In this document: positions 52,080-60,254 of the stretch, piece after piece
Layout of the letters: each line of letters starts with the position of its first letter
Numbering within the stretch: position 1 is the stretch's first letter
NCBI RefSeq assembly: GCF_018390635.1
Contig: NZ_JAHBGE010000010.1
Location: 1 to 64,000, forward strand
Origin: Ancylobacter lacus
GTDB lineage: Bacteria; Pseudomonadota; Alphaproteobacteria; Rhizobiales; Xanthobacteraceae
Direction of reading: 5' to 3'
Length of the DNA: 64,000 nucleotides
Made by a program: the position numbers and the translations under genes
The notes under the pieces: generated by a model
Databases searched by the model: none
Seen by the model: the letters and a program-made list of their open reading frames with translations, nothing else
Told to the model about the DNA's origin: nothing

Positions 52080-52703
52080 TCAGCGGGAGGCGGCGGCAGG
52101 CTGCCAGGGCCGCAGCCAGCCCATCACCGCGCCGTAAGGCACCAGTGCCAGCAGCGCGCAGCTCAGCTTGACCAGGAAATCGAAGAAGGCGAGCCCGACC
52201 CACAGCGGCACGGTGACCGAGGTGGCGAACAGCCCGTAGGCCACGGGGTCCGACATGGAAGGATCGCCCGCGAAGGCAAGCGAGAAGAACACCACCGTGT
52301 CGAGCGCCGAGCCGAGCAGGCTTCCGGCCAGCGGCGCCCGCCACCACGCCAGGCGGCGCAGCCGGTTGAACACGCCGATGTCGAGCAGCTGGCCGACCAG
52401 GAAAGCGGTTCCGGAGGCCAGCGCGATGCGCGACGTGGCCAGCCACACCGAGAGCGCCACCGCCAGCGCGAAGCCGACATAGACCACCCGCCGGGTGACC
52501 GCGGGGCCGAAACGGCGGTTGGTCAGGTCGTTGACGAGAAACGCCACGGGATAGGAGAACGCCCCCCAGGTGAGGACCTCCTGGAGCCCGAACATCTGCA
52601 CGGGGTACTGAACGAGAACGTTGGACGCCGCGACCACCGCCATCATGGCGGCGATCGGCAGAGCCAGCCTCGTCAGGGGAACGTGCTCGTCGTTCGCTCG
52701 CAT
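52080..52703 (-). CDS. Queuosine-precursor transporter (VUT/YhhQ family)
   Basis: A 207-residue inner-membrane protein with about six helices. The signature is WGAFSYPVAFLVNDLTNRRFG and LVGQLLDIGVFNRLR, followed by SLLGSALDTVVFF. Members import the queuosine precursor preQ0/preQ1. This fits the presence of gluQ in the same window, which acts on queuosine-tRNA. The ATG giving MRANDEHVPL is used. rpmB is directly upstream, with 14 bases between. Confidence 0.9.
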   Translation of the reverse strand: MRANDEHVPLTRLALPIAAMMAVVAASNVLVQYPVQMFGLQEVLTWGAFSYPVAFLVNDLTNRRFGPAVTRRVVYVGFALAVALSVWLATSRIALASGTAFLVGQLLDIGVFNRLRRLAWWRAPLAGSLLGSALDTVVFFSLAFAGDPSMSDPVAYGLFATSVTVPLWVGLAFFDFLVKLSCALLALVPYGAVMGWLRPWQPAAASR

Positions 52704-52717
52704 GGCCGCGGCAGGGC

Positions 52718-53017
52718 TCACGCCGCCGCCGGCGCCGCGACCTTGGCCTTCTCGACGGCGCGCTTCAGCTCGGCAGCCTTCTGCGACAGCTCGTCGACCT
52801 TGGCCTTCAGCAGGAACGCGTCGAGACCACCGCGGTGGTCGACCGACTTGAGGGCATTGGCGCTCACGCGCAGCTTCACGGAACGCTGAAGGGCATCGCT
52901 CGTGAGCGTCACATTCACCAGGTTCGGCAGAAAACGCCGACGGGTCTTGCGGTTGGAGTGGCTCACGAGATTGCCGGTCAGAACCGCCTTCCCGGTAAGT
53001 TCGCACCGACGGGACAT
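52718..53017 (-). CDS. rpmB: 50S ribosomal protein L28
   Basis: A 99-residue ribosomal protein. [33 protein letters not shown] is the classic opening (described in two parts, with LTGK and [11 protein letters not shown] as key motifs), and the C-terminal alanine/lysine tail is usual in alphaproteobacteria. Divergent from the DUF3108 gene, with about 260 bases between. A frame upstream of the ATG is open but not homologous. Confidence 0.97.
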   Translation of the reverse strand: MSRRCELTGKAVLTGNLVSHSNRKTRRRFLPNLVNVTLTSDALQRSVKLRVSANALKSVDHRGGLDAFLLKAKVDELSQKAAELKRAVEKAKVAAPAAA

Positions 53018-53280
53018 CGTGGACTTCCTTAAGTTTTCACAGCCGCGGCGCCGGAGGCCATGCATTGGCCCCTCGATCAAGCCGATGGCATCGATCCAAA
53101 GAGTGCGCTCCTATAGGCAAGAGGCCACGACACGTCAAGCCGGAGGGTGGCCGCCGGCTCGTGGAGGGGCAAGGAGGCCTCGCCGCCCGGGCCACAGTTC
53201 CGCCGCCTTCCCACGCGATCCTATTGTAGGGGCACGAGTTCCCGCGCGATTCCGGCGCGGGCACGCAGAATCCGGCTCGC

Positions 53281-54093
53281 ATGCGACGCAACCTGTTTAC
53301 GGCGACACTGGCGCTGGCTGCAATGACCGTGGCGAGCGGGCCCGGCCATGCGGATGGTCGCGTGGATGCCCGCTACCGCATTTCCATCGCCGGGCTGGAG
53401 CTCGGCCGCGCGAGCCTGCTGATCGAGGTGGCGTCCTCGTCCTATGTCGCTTCCGGCAGCGCGCGCATCACCGGCGTGCTGCAGGCGGTCTCCCAGGGCC
53501 GCGGCACCGCCGGCGCCCGCGGAGCGCTGGGACGCGAGAGGCTCTCGCCGCAGGCCTTCACCATGGAAGCCGTCAGCGACCGCAAGGTCGAGGCCATCCG
53601 CCTCGTGCTGGCGGCCAACGCCGTGAAGGATGTCGCCGTCGAACCTCCGGTCAAGGAATCGAGCGACCGCGTGCCCGTCAGCGATGCCGACAAGAAGGGC
53701 GTGCTGGACCCGATGACCGGCTCGCTGATCCTGGTGCCGGGCAAGGGCGACCTGCTGGCCGCCGATTCCTGCGACCGCACCATTCCGATCTTCGACGGCC
53801 GTCAGCGCTATGACCTCGCCCTGTCCTATGTCCGCACCGAAGCGGTGAAGGCGGAGAACGGCTATGCCGGCGACGCGCTGGTGTGCCGCATCGCCTACCA
53901 GCCCGTCTCCGGCCACCGGCCCGACCGCAGCGCGGTCAAATACATGATGAAGAACAAGGACATTTATGTGTGGCTGGTGCCGATCCCCGGAACGCGGCTG
54001 CTCATGCCGTTCCGCGCCTCGGTGGCCACCGCCATCGGCACCGCGCAGCTCGAGGCGGTGAGCTTCGAGGCCTCGGACAGCCGGGGCAAATAG
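53281..54093 (+). CDS. DUF3108 domain protein, exported
   Basis: A 270-residue periplasmic protein of the DUF3108 family. The signal peptide MRRNLFTATLALAAMTVAS ends near GHA-DGRV. RYRISIAGLELGRASLLIEV and the final GTAQLEAVSFEASDS match the family beginning and end. Relatives are beta-rich, and their function is unknown. It usually sits near rpmB and the Suv3-like helicase in this group, as here. Confidence 0.88.
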   Translation: MRRNLFTATLALAAMTVASGPGHADGRVDARYRISIAGLELGRASLLIEVASSSYVASGSARITGVLQAVSQGRGTAGARGALGRERLSPQAFTMEAVSDRKVEAIRLVLAANAVKDVAVEPPVKESSDRVPVSDADKKGVLDPMTGSLILVPGKGDLLAADSCDRTIPIFDGRQRYDLALSYVRTEAVKAENGYAGDALVCRIAYQPVSGHRPDRSAVKYMMKNKDIYVWLVPIPGTRLLMPFRASVATAIGTAQLEAVSFEASDSRGK

Positions 54094-54159
54094 CGTCGGC
54101 ACGCGGCGAAAGCCTGTGATATAACGGCCTCCCTTTCGGCCCGATGGACTGATCGGCCC

Positions 54160-57100
54160 ATGAACATTGCAACACCCCCGGCGGGCGGCCGGATATTGCC
54201 GCCCGCCGGGCGGGCTCGCGGCGTCACTGCCGTGCTCGGCCCTACCAATACCGGGAAGACGCATCTCGCCATCGAGCGGATGCTCGGCCATTCCAGCGGG
54301 CTCATTGGACTGCCGCTGCGGCTGCTCGCGCGCGAGGTGTATCAGCGCCTGGTGGAACGGGCGGGCAGCGACCAGGTGGCCCTCATCACCGGCGAGGAAC
54401 GCATCAAGCCGAAGAACCCGCGCTACTGGGTGGCGACGGTGGAGGCGATGCCGCGCGACCTCGACGTCGCCTTCGTGGCGCTGGACGAAATACAGATCGC
54501 CGCCGATCTCGACCGCGGCCACGTCTTCACCGACCGGCTGCTGAACCGGCGGGGGCGCGAGGAAACCCTGCTGCTCGGCGCCGCCACCATGCGCCCGCTG
54601 GTGGAGAAGCTGCTGCCGGGCGTGAACATTCTGGTGCGGCCCCGGCTGTCGAACCTCACCTTCGCCGGCGAGAAGAAGATCACCCGGCTGCCGCGCCGCT
54701 CGGCCATCGTCGCCTTCTCCACCGAGGAGGTCTACGCCATTGCCGAGCTGATAAGGCGGCAGCGGGGCGGCGCGGCGGTCGTGCTGGGCGCGCTGTCGCC
54801 GCGCACCCGCAACGCCCAGGTACAAATGTACCAGAACGGCGATGTCGACTACCTCGTCGCCACCGACGCGATCGGCATGGGGCTCAATCTCGATGTCGAC
54901 CACGTCGCTTTCGCCGGGGATGTGAAGTTCGACGGCTGGCAGTTCCGCCGGCTCAACCCGGGCGAGCTCGCGCAGATCGCCGGCCGCGCGGGCCGGGCGC
55001 AGCGGGACGGCACCTTCGGCACCACCGGGCGCTGCCCGCCCTTCGACGCCGAGATGGTGGAGCGGCTGGAAGCCCACAGCTTCGACGCCCACCGCGTCCT
55101 GCAGTGGCGCAACGCGGCGCTGGACTACCGCACGATTCCCGCGCTGCTGCGCTCCCTTGGAGAGCCGCCGCGGGAGGAAGGCCTCACCCGCGCTCCCACC
55201 GCCGACGATGTGCGCGTGCTGGAAGTGGCCGCCCGCGACGAGGTGGTCCAGCGCTACGCGACCGACCGTCCCGGCATCGAGCGGCTGTGGGAGGCCTGCC
55301 AGCTTCCCGACTACCGGAAGGTGTCGCCCGCATCCCACAGCGACCTCGTCATCACCGTCTATGGCGACCTGATGCGGCAGGGCCGCATCTCCACCGACTG
55401 GTTTGCCAAACAAGTGGCCTTGGCGGACCGAGCGGAAGGTGACATAGACACGCTGTCGGGTCGCATAGCCCAGGTCCGCACCTGGACCTTTGCGGCGAAC
55501 CGACCGGATTGGCTCGAAGACCCGGAGCACTGGCAAGGTGTCACACGGCGTGTGGAAGATCGACTTTCGGACGCGCTGCACGAGCGGCTGGCCCACCGTT
55601 TCGTCGATCGCCGTACCAGCGTCCTGATGCGACGCCTGCGAGAAAACACAATGCTCGAAACTGAAATCACCAAGACTGGCGACGTGGTCGTCGAAGGCCA
55701 TGTGATCGGCCACCTCCTCGGCTTCCAGTTCGCCGCCGATCCATCGGCCGGCGGCCCGGAGGCCAAGGCGCTGCGCGCGACGGCGCAGAAGGCGCTGTCC
55801 GGGGAGATCGAGGCCCGCGCGGCCAAGCTCGCCGAGGCCGGCGACGACGCCTTCGTGCTGTCGAGCGATGGCACCGTGCGCTGGATCGGCGAGCCGGTGG
55901 CGAAGCTGATTTCGGGTGAGGAAGTGCTCGAGCCCCGGCTGAAGATCATCGCCGACGAGCACCTGACGGGCTCCGCCCGCGACGCTGTGCAGGCCCGGCT
56001 CGACCTCTGGCTGAAGAGCCACATCGAGAAGCTGCTCGGCCCGCTGCTGGCGCTCGGCCGTGCCGAGGACCTCACCGGCATCGCGCGCGGCATCGCCTTC
56101 CAGATCGTGGAAGCCCTCGGCGTGCTGGAACGGCACAAGGTCGCCGAGGAGATGAAGTCGCTGCCGCAGGAGGCGCGCGCGCTGCTGCGCGGCCACGGCG
56201 TGCGCTTCGGCGCCCACCACATCTACCTGCCGGCGCTGCTGAAGCCCGCGCCGCGCACACTTGCCACCCAGCTCTGGGCCCTCAAGCATGGCGGGCTCCA
56301 GCAGAAGGGCCTGGACGAACTTCCCCACCTCGCGTCGTCGGGCCGCACCTCGATCCCGGTCGATCCCGAGATCCAGAAGGGGCTCTACCGCGCGGTCGGC
56401 TTCCGCGTGGCGGGCGAGCGCGCGGTCCGCGTCGATATCCTGGAGCGTCTGGCCGATCTCATCCGCCCCGCGCTGGCGTGGCGCCCGGGCATGCCCGGCG
56501 AAAAGCCGGCAGGCGCGCTGGATGGCTCCGGCTTCGTCGCCACCGTCGCGATGACCTCGCTGGCGGGCTGCGCCGGCGAGGATTTCGCTTCGATCCTGCG
56601 CTCGCTCGGCTACCGCATGGAACGCCGGCCCGCACCGGCGCCGGCCGCCGAGACGGCCGAGGCACAGGTCGCCGGAGCCGCGACCGACGAACAGACGGCC
56701 GACGCGCCGGAAGCGGCCGACGCGCCGCAGGAAACCCTCGCGAACCCGGCCGAGGACGCCCCCGTGGCGGCAGCGGAGCCGGAGGCCGCCGCCGCGCCGG
56801 CTGACACGCCTGACGCCACCGCGCACGACAGCGCGGTCGCGACCACGGCTGACGAGGCGCCGGTTACGGAAGCCACGCCGTCGCCCGCCATCGAGGCCGG
56901 CGCGACCACCGCCGATGCCCCCGCCGAGCCGGCCATGATCGAGGTGTGGCGTCCGGGCCGCCCGCCCGGGCAGCAGCGACCGAACCAGCGCGGCCAGGGC
57001 CGCGGCGGCCGCCCGCAGGGCGAGCGCGGCGCGCGCCCTGCGGCAGCGCCGGCGGCGACCGGCGAGGCCCGTCCCGATCCGCGCAGTGACGCCGGTCGGG

Positions 57101-57429
57101 GTGAAGCCCGTGGTGATCGTCCCGATCGCGAGGCGCGCGGCGACCGCGGTCCTCGCCGCGACGACGGCCGGCCCGGCCGCCCGCGGCCCGACCACGGCGG
57201 CGACCGCCGCCATGAAGCCCGCGGCGAGACGCCGCCGCGGCCCGAGCGCGGTGGCGACGAGCGGCGTGAACGTCCGCAGCGCGAGCGCGGCGGCGAGCCG
57301 CGCTTCCAGCCACCACGCAACGAGCCCCGCAAGGAGTCCCGCAGCGAGCGTCCGGTGGATCCCGATTCGCCCTTCGCCAAGCTGATGGCGCTGAAGGCCC
57401 GCATGGACGCCGAAAAGAACGGCCATTGA
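54160..57429 (+). CDS. Suv3-like helicase with long Arg/Gly-rich tail
   Basis: A 1089-residue superfamily 2 helicase related to mitochondrial Suv3. Walker A GPTNTGKT is at 27-34, and LDEIQIA is the DEAD-box equivalent. The C-terminal helicase lobe has ATDAIGMGLNLDVDHV and AGRAGRAQRDGTFG. After about residue 830 the protein is low-complexity, first Ala/Glu-rich, then Arg/Asp/Gly-rich (RGDRPDREARGDRG), a probable RNA-binding tail. It ends in the conserved SPFAKLMALKARMD. An RNA-processing role is likely. Codon use around 55400-55690 is less GC-biased than the rest. The S4 gene follows by 13 bases. Confidence 0.88.
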   Translation: MNIATPPAGGRILPPAGRARGVTAVLGPTNTGKTHLAIERMLGHSSGLIGLPLRLLAREVYQRLVERAGSDQVALITGEERIKPKNPRYWVATVEAMPRDLDVAFVALDEIQIAADLDRGHVFTDRLLNRRGREETLLLGAATMRPLVEKLLPGVNILVRPRLSNLTFAGEKKITRLPRRSAIVAFSTEEVYAIAELIRRQRGGAAVVLGALSPRTRNAQVQMYQNGDVDYLVATDAIGMGLNLDVDHVAFAGDVKFDGWQFRRLNPGELAQIAGRAGRAQRDGTFGTTGRCPPFDAEMVERLEAHSFDAHRVLQWRNAALDYRTIPALLRSLGEPPREEGLTRAPTADDVRVLEVAARDEVVQRYATDRPGIERLWEACQLPDYRKVSPASHSDLVITVYGDLMRQGRISTDWFAKQVALADRAEGDIDTLSGRIAQVRTWTFAANRPDWLEDPEHWQGVTRRVEDRLSDALHERLAHRFVDRRTSVLMRRLRENTMLETEITKTGDVVVEGHVIGHLLGFQFAADPSAGGPEAKALRATAQKALSGEIEARAAKLAEAGDDAFVLSSDGTVRWIGEPVAKLISGEEVLEPRLKIIADEHLTGSARDAVQARLDLWLKSHIEKLLGPLLALGRAEDLTGIARGIAFQIVEALGVLERHKVAEEMKSLPQEARALLRGHGVRFGAHHIYLPALLKPAPRTLATQLWALKHGGLQQKGLDELPHLASSGRTSIPVDPEIQKGLYRAVGFRVAGERAVRVDILERLADLIRPALAWRPGMPGEKPAGALDGSGFVATVAMTSLAGCAGEDFASILRSLGYRMERRPAPAPAAETAEAQVAGAATDEQTADAPEAADAPQETLANPAEDAPVAAAEPEAAAAPADTPDATAHDSAVATTADEAPVTEATPSPAIEAGATTADAPAEPAMIEVWRPGRPPGQQRPNQRGQGRGGRPQGERGARPAAAPAATGEARPDPRSDAGRGEARGDRPDREARGDRGPRRDDGRPGRPRPDHGGDRRHEARGETPPRPERGGDERRERPQRERGGEPRFQPPRNEPRKESRSERPVDPDSPFAKLMALKARMDAEKNGH

Positions 57430-57442
57430 CCCCGGAGGTCCA

Positions 57443-57736
57443 TTGTCCGCAGAACGTCCCCGCCTCGACGTATGGCTCTGGCATGCGCGCTGCGTGAGGA
57501 CACGCAGCGCCGCGGCGGAACTGGTCAAGGCCGGGCGCGTGCGGGTGAATGGCAGCCGGACCAAGGCCCCGGCCCATGTGGTCCGGCTCGGCGATGTCGT
57601 CACCGTCGCGCTCGACTCGCGGGTACGCCTGCTGCGCGTCACCGGCTTTGCCGAGAGGCGGGGCGATGCGGAATCCGCCAGCGCGCTCTATATGGAGGAG
57701 GTGACGGAGCCTTCCGGCCCCGAAACCTCTTCATGA
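57443..57736 (+). CDS. S4-domain RNA-binding protein (HslR-like)
   Basis: A 97-residue S4 RNA-binding protein. RLDVWLWHARCVRTRSAAAELV is the S4 start and GRVRVNGSRTKAPAHVVRLGDVVTVAL the second half. The start is TTG with GGAGG 4-5 bases upstream. Relatives such as E. coli Hsp15 bind stalled 50S subunits with peptidyl-tRNA. It is encoded directly behind the helicase gene, which suggests a shared RNA-quality role. Confidence 0.88.
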   Translation: MSAERPRLDVWLWHARCVRTRSAAAELVKAGRVRVNGSRTKAPAHVVRLGDVVTVALDSRVRLLRVTGFAERRGDAESASALYMEEVTEPSGPETSS

Positions 57737-57854
57737 CAGCCCTTCGACTTTCGCACACCGCATCCGCCGGGATGAGCCTTGCGCCGCTTGAGCGCCTGCG
57801 CTACGGGGAAACCCCGCGGGGTTAAATCACACGCTCCGCCTGGAGACATCGAGA

Positions 57855-58190
57855 ATGCCCTACGTCGTCACGGAAAATTGCATCAAGTGCAAGTACACCG
57901 ATTGCGTGTCGGTGTGCCCCGTGGACTGCTTCTACGAGGGCGAGAATTTTCTCGTGATCCACCCGGACGAATGCATCGACTGCGGCGTCTGCGAACCGGA
58001 ATGCCCCGCCGAGGCGATCAAGCCGGACACCGAGCCCGGGCTTGAGAAGTGGCTGACGCTGAATGCCGACTACGCCAAGGTGTGGCCGAACATCACCCAG
58101 AAGAAGGACGCCCTCCCTGACGCCAAGGAATGGGACGGTGTGGCCGACAAGTTACAGTATCTCTCTCCCGAACCGGGTAAGCAGGACTGA
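57855..58190 (+). CDS. fdxA: 7Fe ferredoxin FdxA
   Basis: A 111-residue 7Fe-8S ferredoxin. Cysteines at 9, 12, 17, 21, 25, 40, 43, 46 and 50 ([11 protein letters not shown]...CPVDC...[16 protein letters not shown]) match the FdxA pattern for [3Fe-4S] and [4Fe-4S] clusters. The C-terminal half has no cysteine. It is an electron carrier, and a candidate donor for sulfite reductase in this flavoprotein-free locus, though that is speculation. carD follows in the same direction. Confidence 0.95.
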   Translation: MPYVVTENCIKCKYTDCVSVCPVDCFYEGENFLVIHPDECIDCGVCEPECPAEAIKPDTEPGLEKWLTLNADYAKVWPNITQKKDALPDAKEWDGVADKLQYLSPEPGKQD

Positions 58191-58204
58191 GCCGGCCGGC
58201 TTTT
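58190..58204 (+). terminator. Short GC palindrome with T-run after fdxA
   Basis: agccggccggct is a perfect palindrome overlapping the fdxA stop codon, followed by TTTT. With a minimal loop only 4 bp can pair, so this is a weak terminator candidate. Confidence 0.3.
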
Positions 58205-58273
58205 CCCGCCCGCCCCTTGCGACGCGTCCGACGCGGCCGTGTACTCCTGCCCGCTGCTGCGGCGCGGGAGTGC

Positions 58274-58301
58274 TTTGATTTTTTGCCAAATTGTGCTATA
58301 T
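58274..58301 (+). promoter_or_regulatory. Probable promoter of carD
   Basis: TTGATT (58274-58279) and TATATG (58296-58301) are spaced 16 bases apart in an AT-rich island. If used, the carD transcript has a leader of about 265 bases before the ATG at 58572. Confidence 0.55.
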
Positions 58302-58318
58302 GAACCCTCGTGCAGTCG

Positions 58319-58384
58319 ATCGGGTTTATTATGCGGCAGCGCTCCCTCTCTGGAGCGATCCCCCAGGAATTTGAATCGGGTTTA
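58319..58384 (+). other. carD leader with direct repeat and hairpin
   Basis: atcgggttta occurs at 58319-58328 and again at 58375-58384. Between them CGCTCC-ctctct-GGAGCG (58340-58357) can form a 6-bp hairpin. This lies in the 381-base gap between fdxA and carD, downstream of the likely promoter. Otherwise I see nothing coding there. Confidence 0.5.
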
Positions 58385-58571
58385 GGACATCCTGGTGCGG
58401 AACGGCACCCGGCGGTCACGGTCCGGATTTCCTCCATCGGCTGATCCAGCGCCTTCGGCCCTGCCGGAGACGGAGTTCATACTGCCCGCGGACGCACGTG
58501 TTCGCGGGCCTGGGTCGCGTTGTCGAGGTCGCGCGGCCCCTGATCGGACAGGACCCGGGAGCAGGCTCAGC

Positions 58572-59165
58572 ATGTCGACGAAGAAGCCGTCCAACATCCG
58601 CCAGGGTTTCAAGACGGGTGAGCACATCGTGTACCCGTCCCATGGTGTCGGGCGCATCATGGCGATCGAGGAGCAGGAAGTCGCGGGCTTCAAGCTCGAA
58701 CTGTTCGTCATTCACTTCGAGAAGGACAAGATGACGCTCCGGGTCCCGGTCCCGAAGATCGTCTCCGTGGGCATGCGCAAGCTGTCCGAGCCGGTCGTCG
58801 TGAAGAAGTCGCTGGAGACCCTCAAGGGCCGCGCGCGCGTGAAGCGCACCATGTGGAGCCGCCGCGCCCAGGAATACGAGGCCAAGATCAATTCGGGCGA
58901 CCTCGTCGCCATTTCCGAAGTCGTCCGCGACCTCTACCGCTCCGAAGCCCAGCCCGAGCAGTCCTACAGCGAGCGCCAGCTCTATGAAGCCGCGCTCGAC
59001 CGCATGGCCCGCGAACTCGCCGCCGTCGACAACCTGACGGAAACCGAGGCGGTGAAGCTGATCGAGCAGAACCTGCAGAAGGGTCCGCGCCGCGTCGGCA
59101 AGGGCGAGGAGGCCGAGCCTGAGGCCGATGTCGACGACAGCGAAGCCGAGGAAGCCGCGGCCTGA
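58572..59165 (+). CDS. carD: CarD-family transcriptional regulator
   Basis: A 197-residue CarD/CdnL protein. The N-terminal RNAP-interacting Tudor-like domain is GFKTGEHIVYPSHGVGRIMAIEEQEVAG, followed by the helical DNA-contacting part (KRTMWSRRAQEYEAKINSGDLVAISEVVRDLYR). It stabilises promoter open complexes, notably at rRNA and housekeeping promoters. The acidic tail (EEAEPEADVDDSEAEEAAA) is normal for alphaproteobacteria. The in-frame region upstream is not homologous. The ATG is used. Confidence 0.93.
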   Translation: MSTKKPSNIRQGFKTGEHIVYPSHGVGRIMAIEEQEVAGFKLELFVIHFEKDKMTLRVPVPKIVSVGMRKLSEPVVVKKSLETLKGRARVKRTMWSRRAQEYEAKINSGDLVAISEVVRDLYRSEAQPEQSYSERQLYEAALDRMARELAAVDNLTETEAVKLIEQNLQKGPRRVGKGEEAEPEADVDDSEAEEAAA

Positions 59166-59191
59166 CCACCGCGCCACCAGGGATGACGAGG

Positions 59192-59219
59192 AAAAGCCCG
59201 GCCCCACGCCGGGCTTTTT
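59192..59219 (+). terminator. Intrinsic terminator after carD
   Basis: aaaagcccggc and gccgggcttttt pair around cccca and end in a T-run. Strong terminator between carD and the sigma-factor gene. Confidence 0.9.
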
Positions 59220-59337
59220 CGTATCTGCCCGCTCACCGGTGGAACCGGCAGTCTGCCGCCGCGTTCTCCCGGGGAGTCGTCGCGCCTTCGCCGCGTTGAT
59301 GCGAAGCCTCGCGCCGGCCTCCTCGCGGGAGACGTAC

Positions 59338-60216
59338 ATGAGCGACCAGATGGTGGGGCGCGATCATCTCGCCCGTGCAGCGATGAAGGCGCCTCTGCTT
59401 GAACGCGCCGAGGAGCAGGAACTGGCGAACCGCTGGATTCAGAAGCGGGACGAAGTCGCGCTGCACGCCCTCATCCGTTCGCACATGCGCCTCGTCGGCG
59501 CGATCGCCCGGCGCTTCCGCAATTACGGCCTGCCCATGGCCGATCTGGTCCAGGAAGGCCATGTCGGCCTGCTGGAGGCCTCCACCCGCTTCCAGCCGGA
59601 GCGCGACGTCCGCTTCTCCACCTATGCAAGCTGGTGGATCCGCGCCTCCGTGCAGGATTACGTGCTGCGCAACTGGTCCATCGTGCGCGGCGGCACTTCC
59701 TCCGGCCAGAAGGCGCTGTTCTTCAATCTGCGGCGCATCCGCGCCCGTCTGGAGAGGCTGCAGGCCGACAGCGCCACGCCAGCCGGCGGTCACGAGATGC
59801 TGCGCACCATCGCGGCCTCGCTCGGGGTCAGTCTCGAGGATGTCGCGCGGATGGACGCGCGCCTCGCCGGCCACGACATCTCCCTCAACGCCCCGCTCGG
59901 CGCCGACGAGAATGGCGCGGCCGAGCGGCTGGACCAGCTCGTCGCGGACGATCCGCTACCCGATGAAGAGGTGTCGACCCGGATCGACGGGGAGCGCCGC
60001 CGGCGCTGGCTGGCGCTGGCGCTGCGGGATCTCAGCGAGCGGGAGATGCGGATCATCCGGGCCCGCCGCCTGACCGAGGAGGGCGCGACGCTGGAGGCGC
60101 TGGGCGCCCGGCTGGGCATCTCCAAGGAGAGGGTGCGGCAGATCGAGAATCGCGCCATCGAGAAGCTGCGCCATGCGCTCACCCATGGCGGCGCCATGAA
60201 CAGCGCGGCGGGCTGA
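59338..60216 (+). CDS. rpoH: RNA polymerase sigma factor, RpoH (sigma-32) family
   Basis: A 292-residue alternative sigma factor. Region 2 has LVQEGHVGLLEASTRFQPERDVRFSTYASWWIRA (key parts LVQEGHVGLL and STYASWWIRA), with the RpoH box-like GQKALFFNLRRIRARL after it. Region 4 ends SERVRQIENRAIEKLRHAL-like (KERVRQIENRAIEKLR). It probably belongs to the second RpoH group (RpoH2) of alphaproteobacteria, used in oxidative or photo-oxidative stress. GGGAG precedes the ATG. A separate unit from carD because of the terminator. Confidence 0.9.
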   Translation: MSDQMVGRDHLARAAMKAPLLERAEEQELANRWIQKRDEVALHALIRSHMRLVGAIARRFRNYGLPMADLVQEGHVGLLEASTRFQPERDVRFSTYASWWIRASVQDYVLRNWSIVRGGTSSGQKALFFNLRRIRARLERLQADSATPAGGHEMLRTIAASLGVSLEDVARMDARLAGHDISLNAPLGADENGAAERLDQLVADDPLPDEEVSTRIDGERRRRWLALALRDLSEREMRIIRARRLTEEGATLEALGARLGISKERVRQIENRAIEKLRHALTHGGAMNSAAG

Positions 60217-60254
60217 CCGCCACGCGCGCGAGCAGGCCCCGTTCGGGCCAGGGC

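Noticed and set aside
53221-57642. A 1473-codon open frame on the minus strand covering DUF3108 and the helicase
   Set aside because: In such GC-rich DNA the antisense frame of a real gene often lacks stop codons. The amino acids show no family motifs, and the plus strand carries clear genes.
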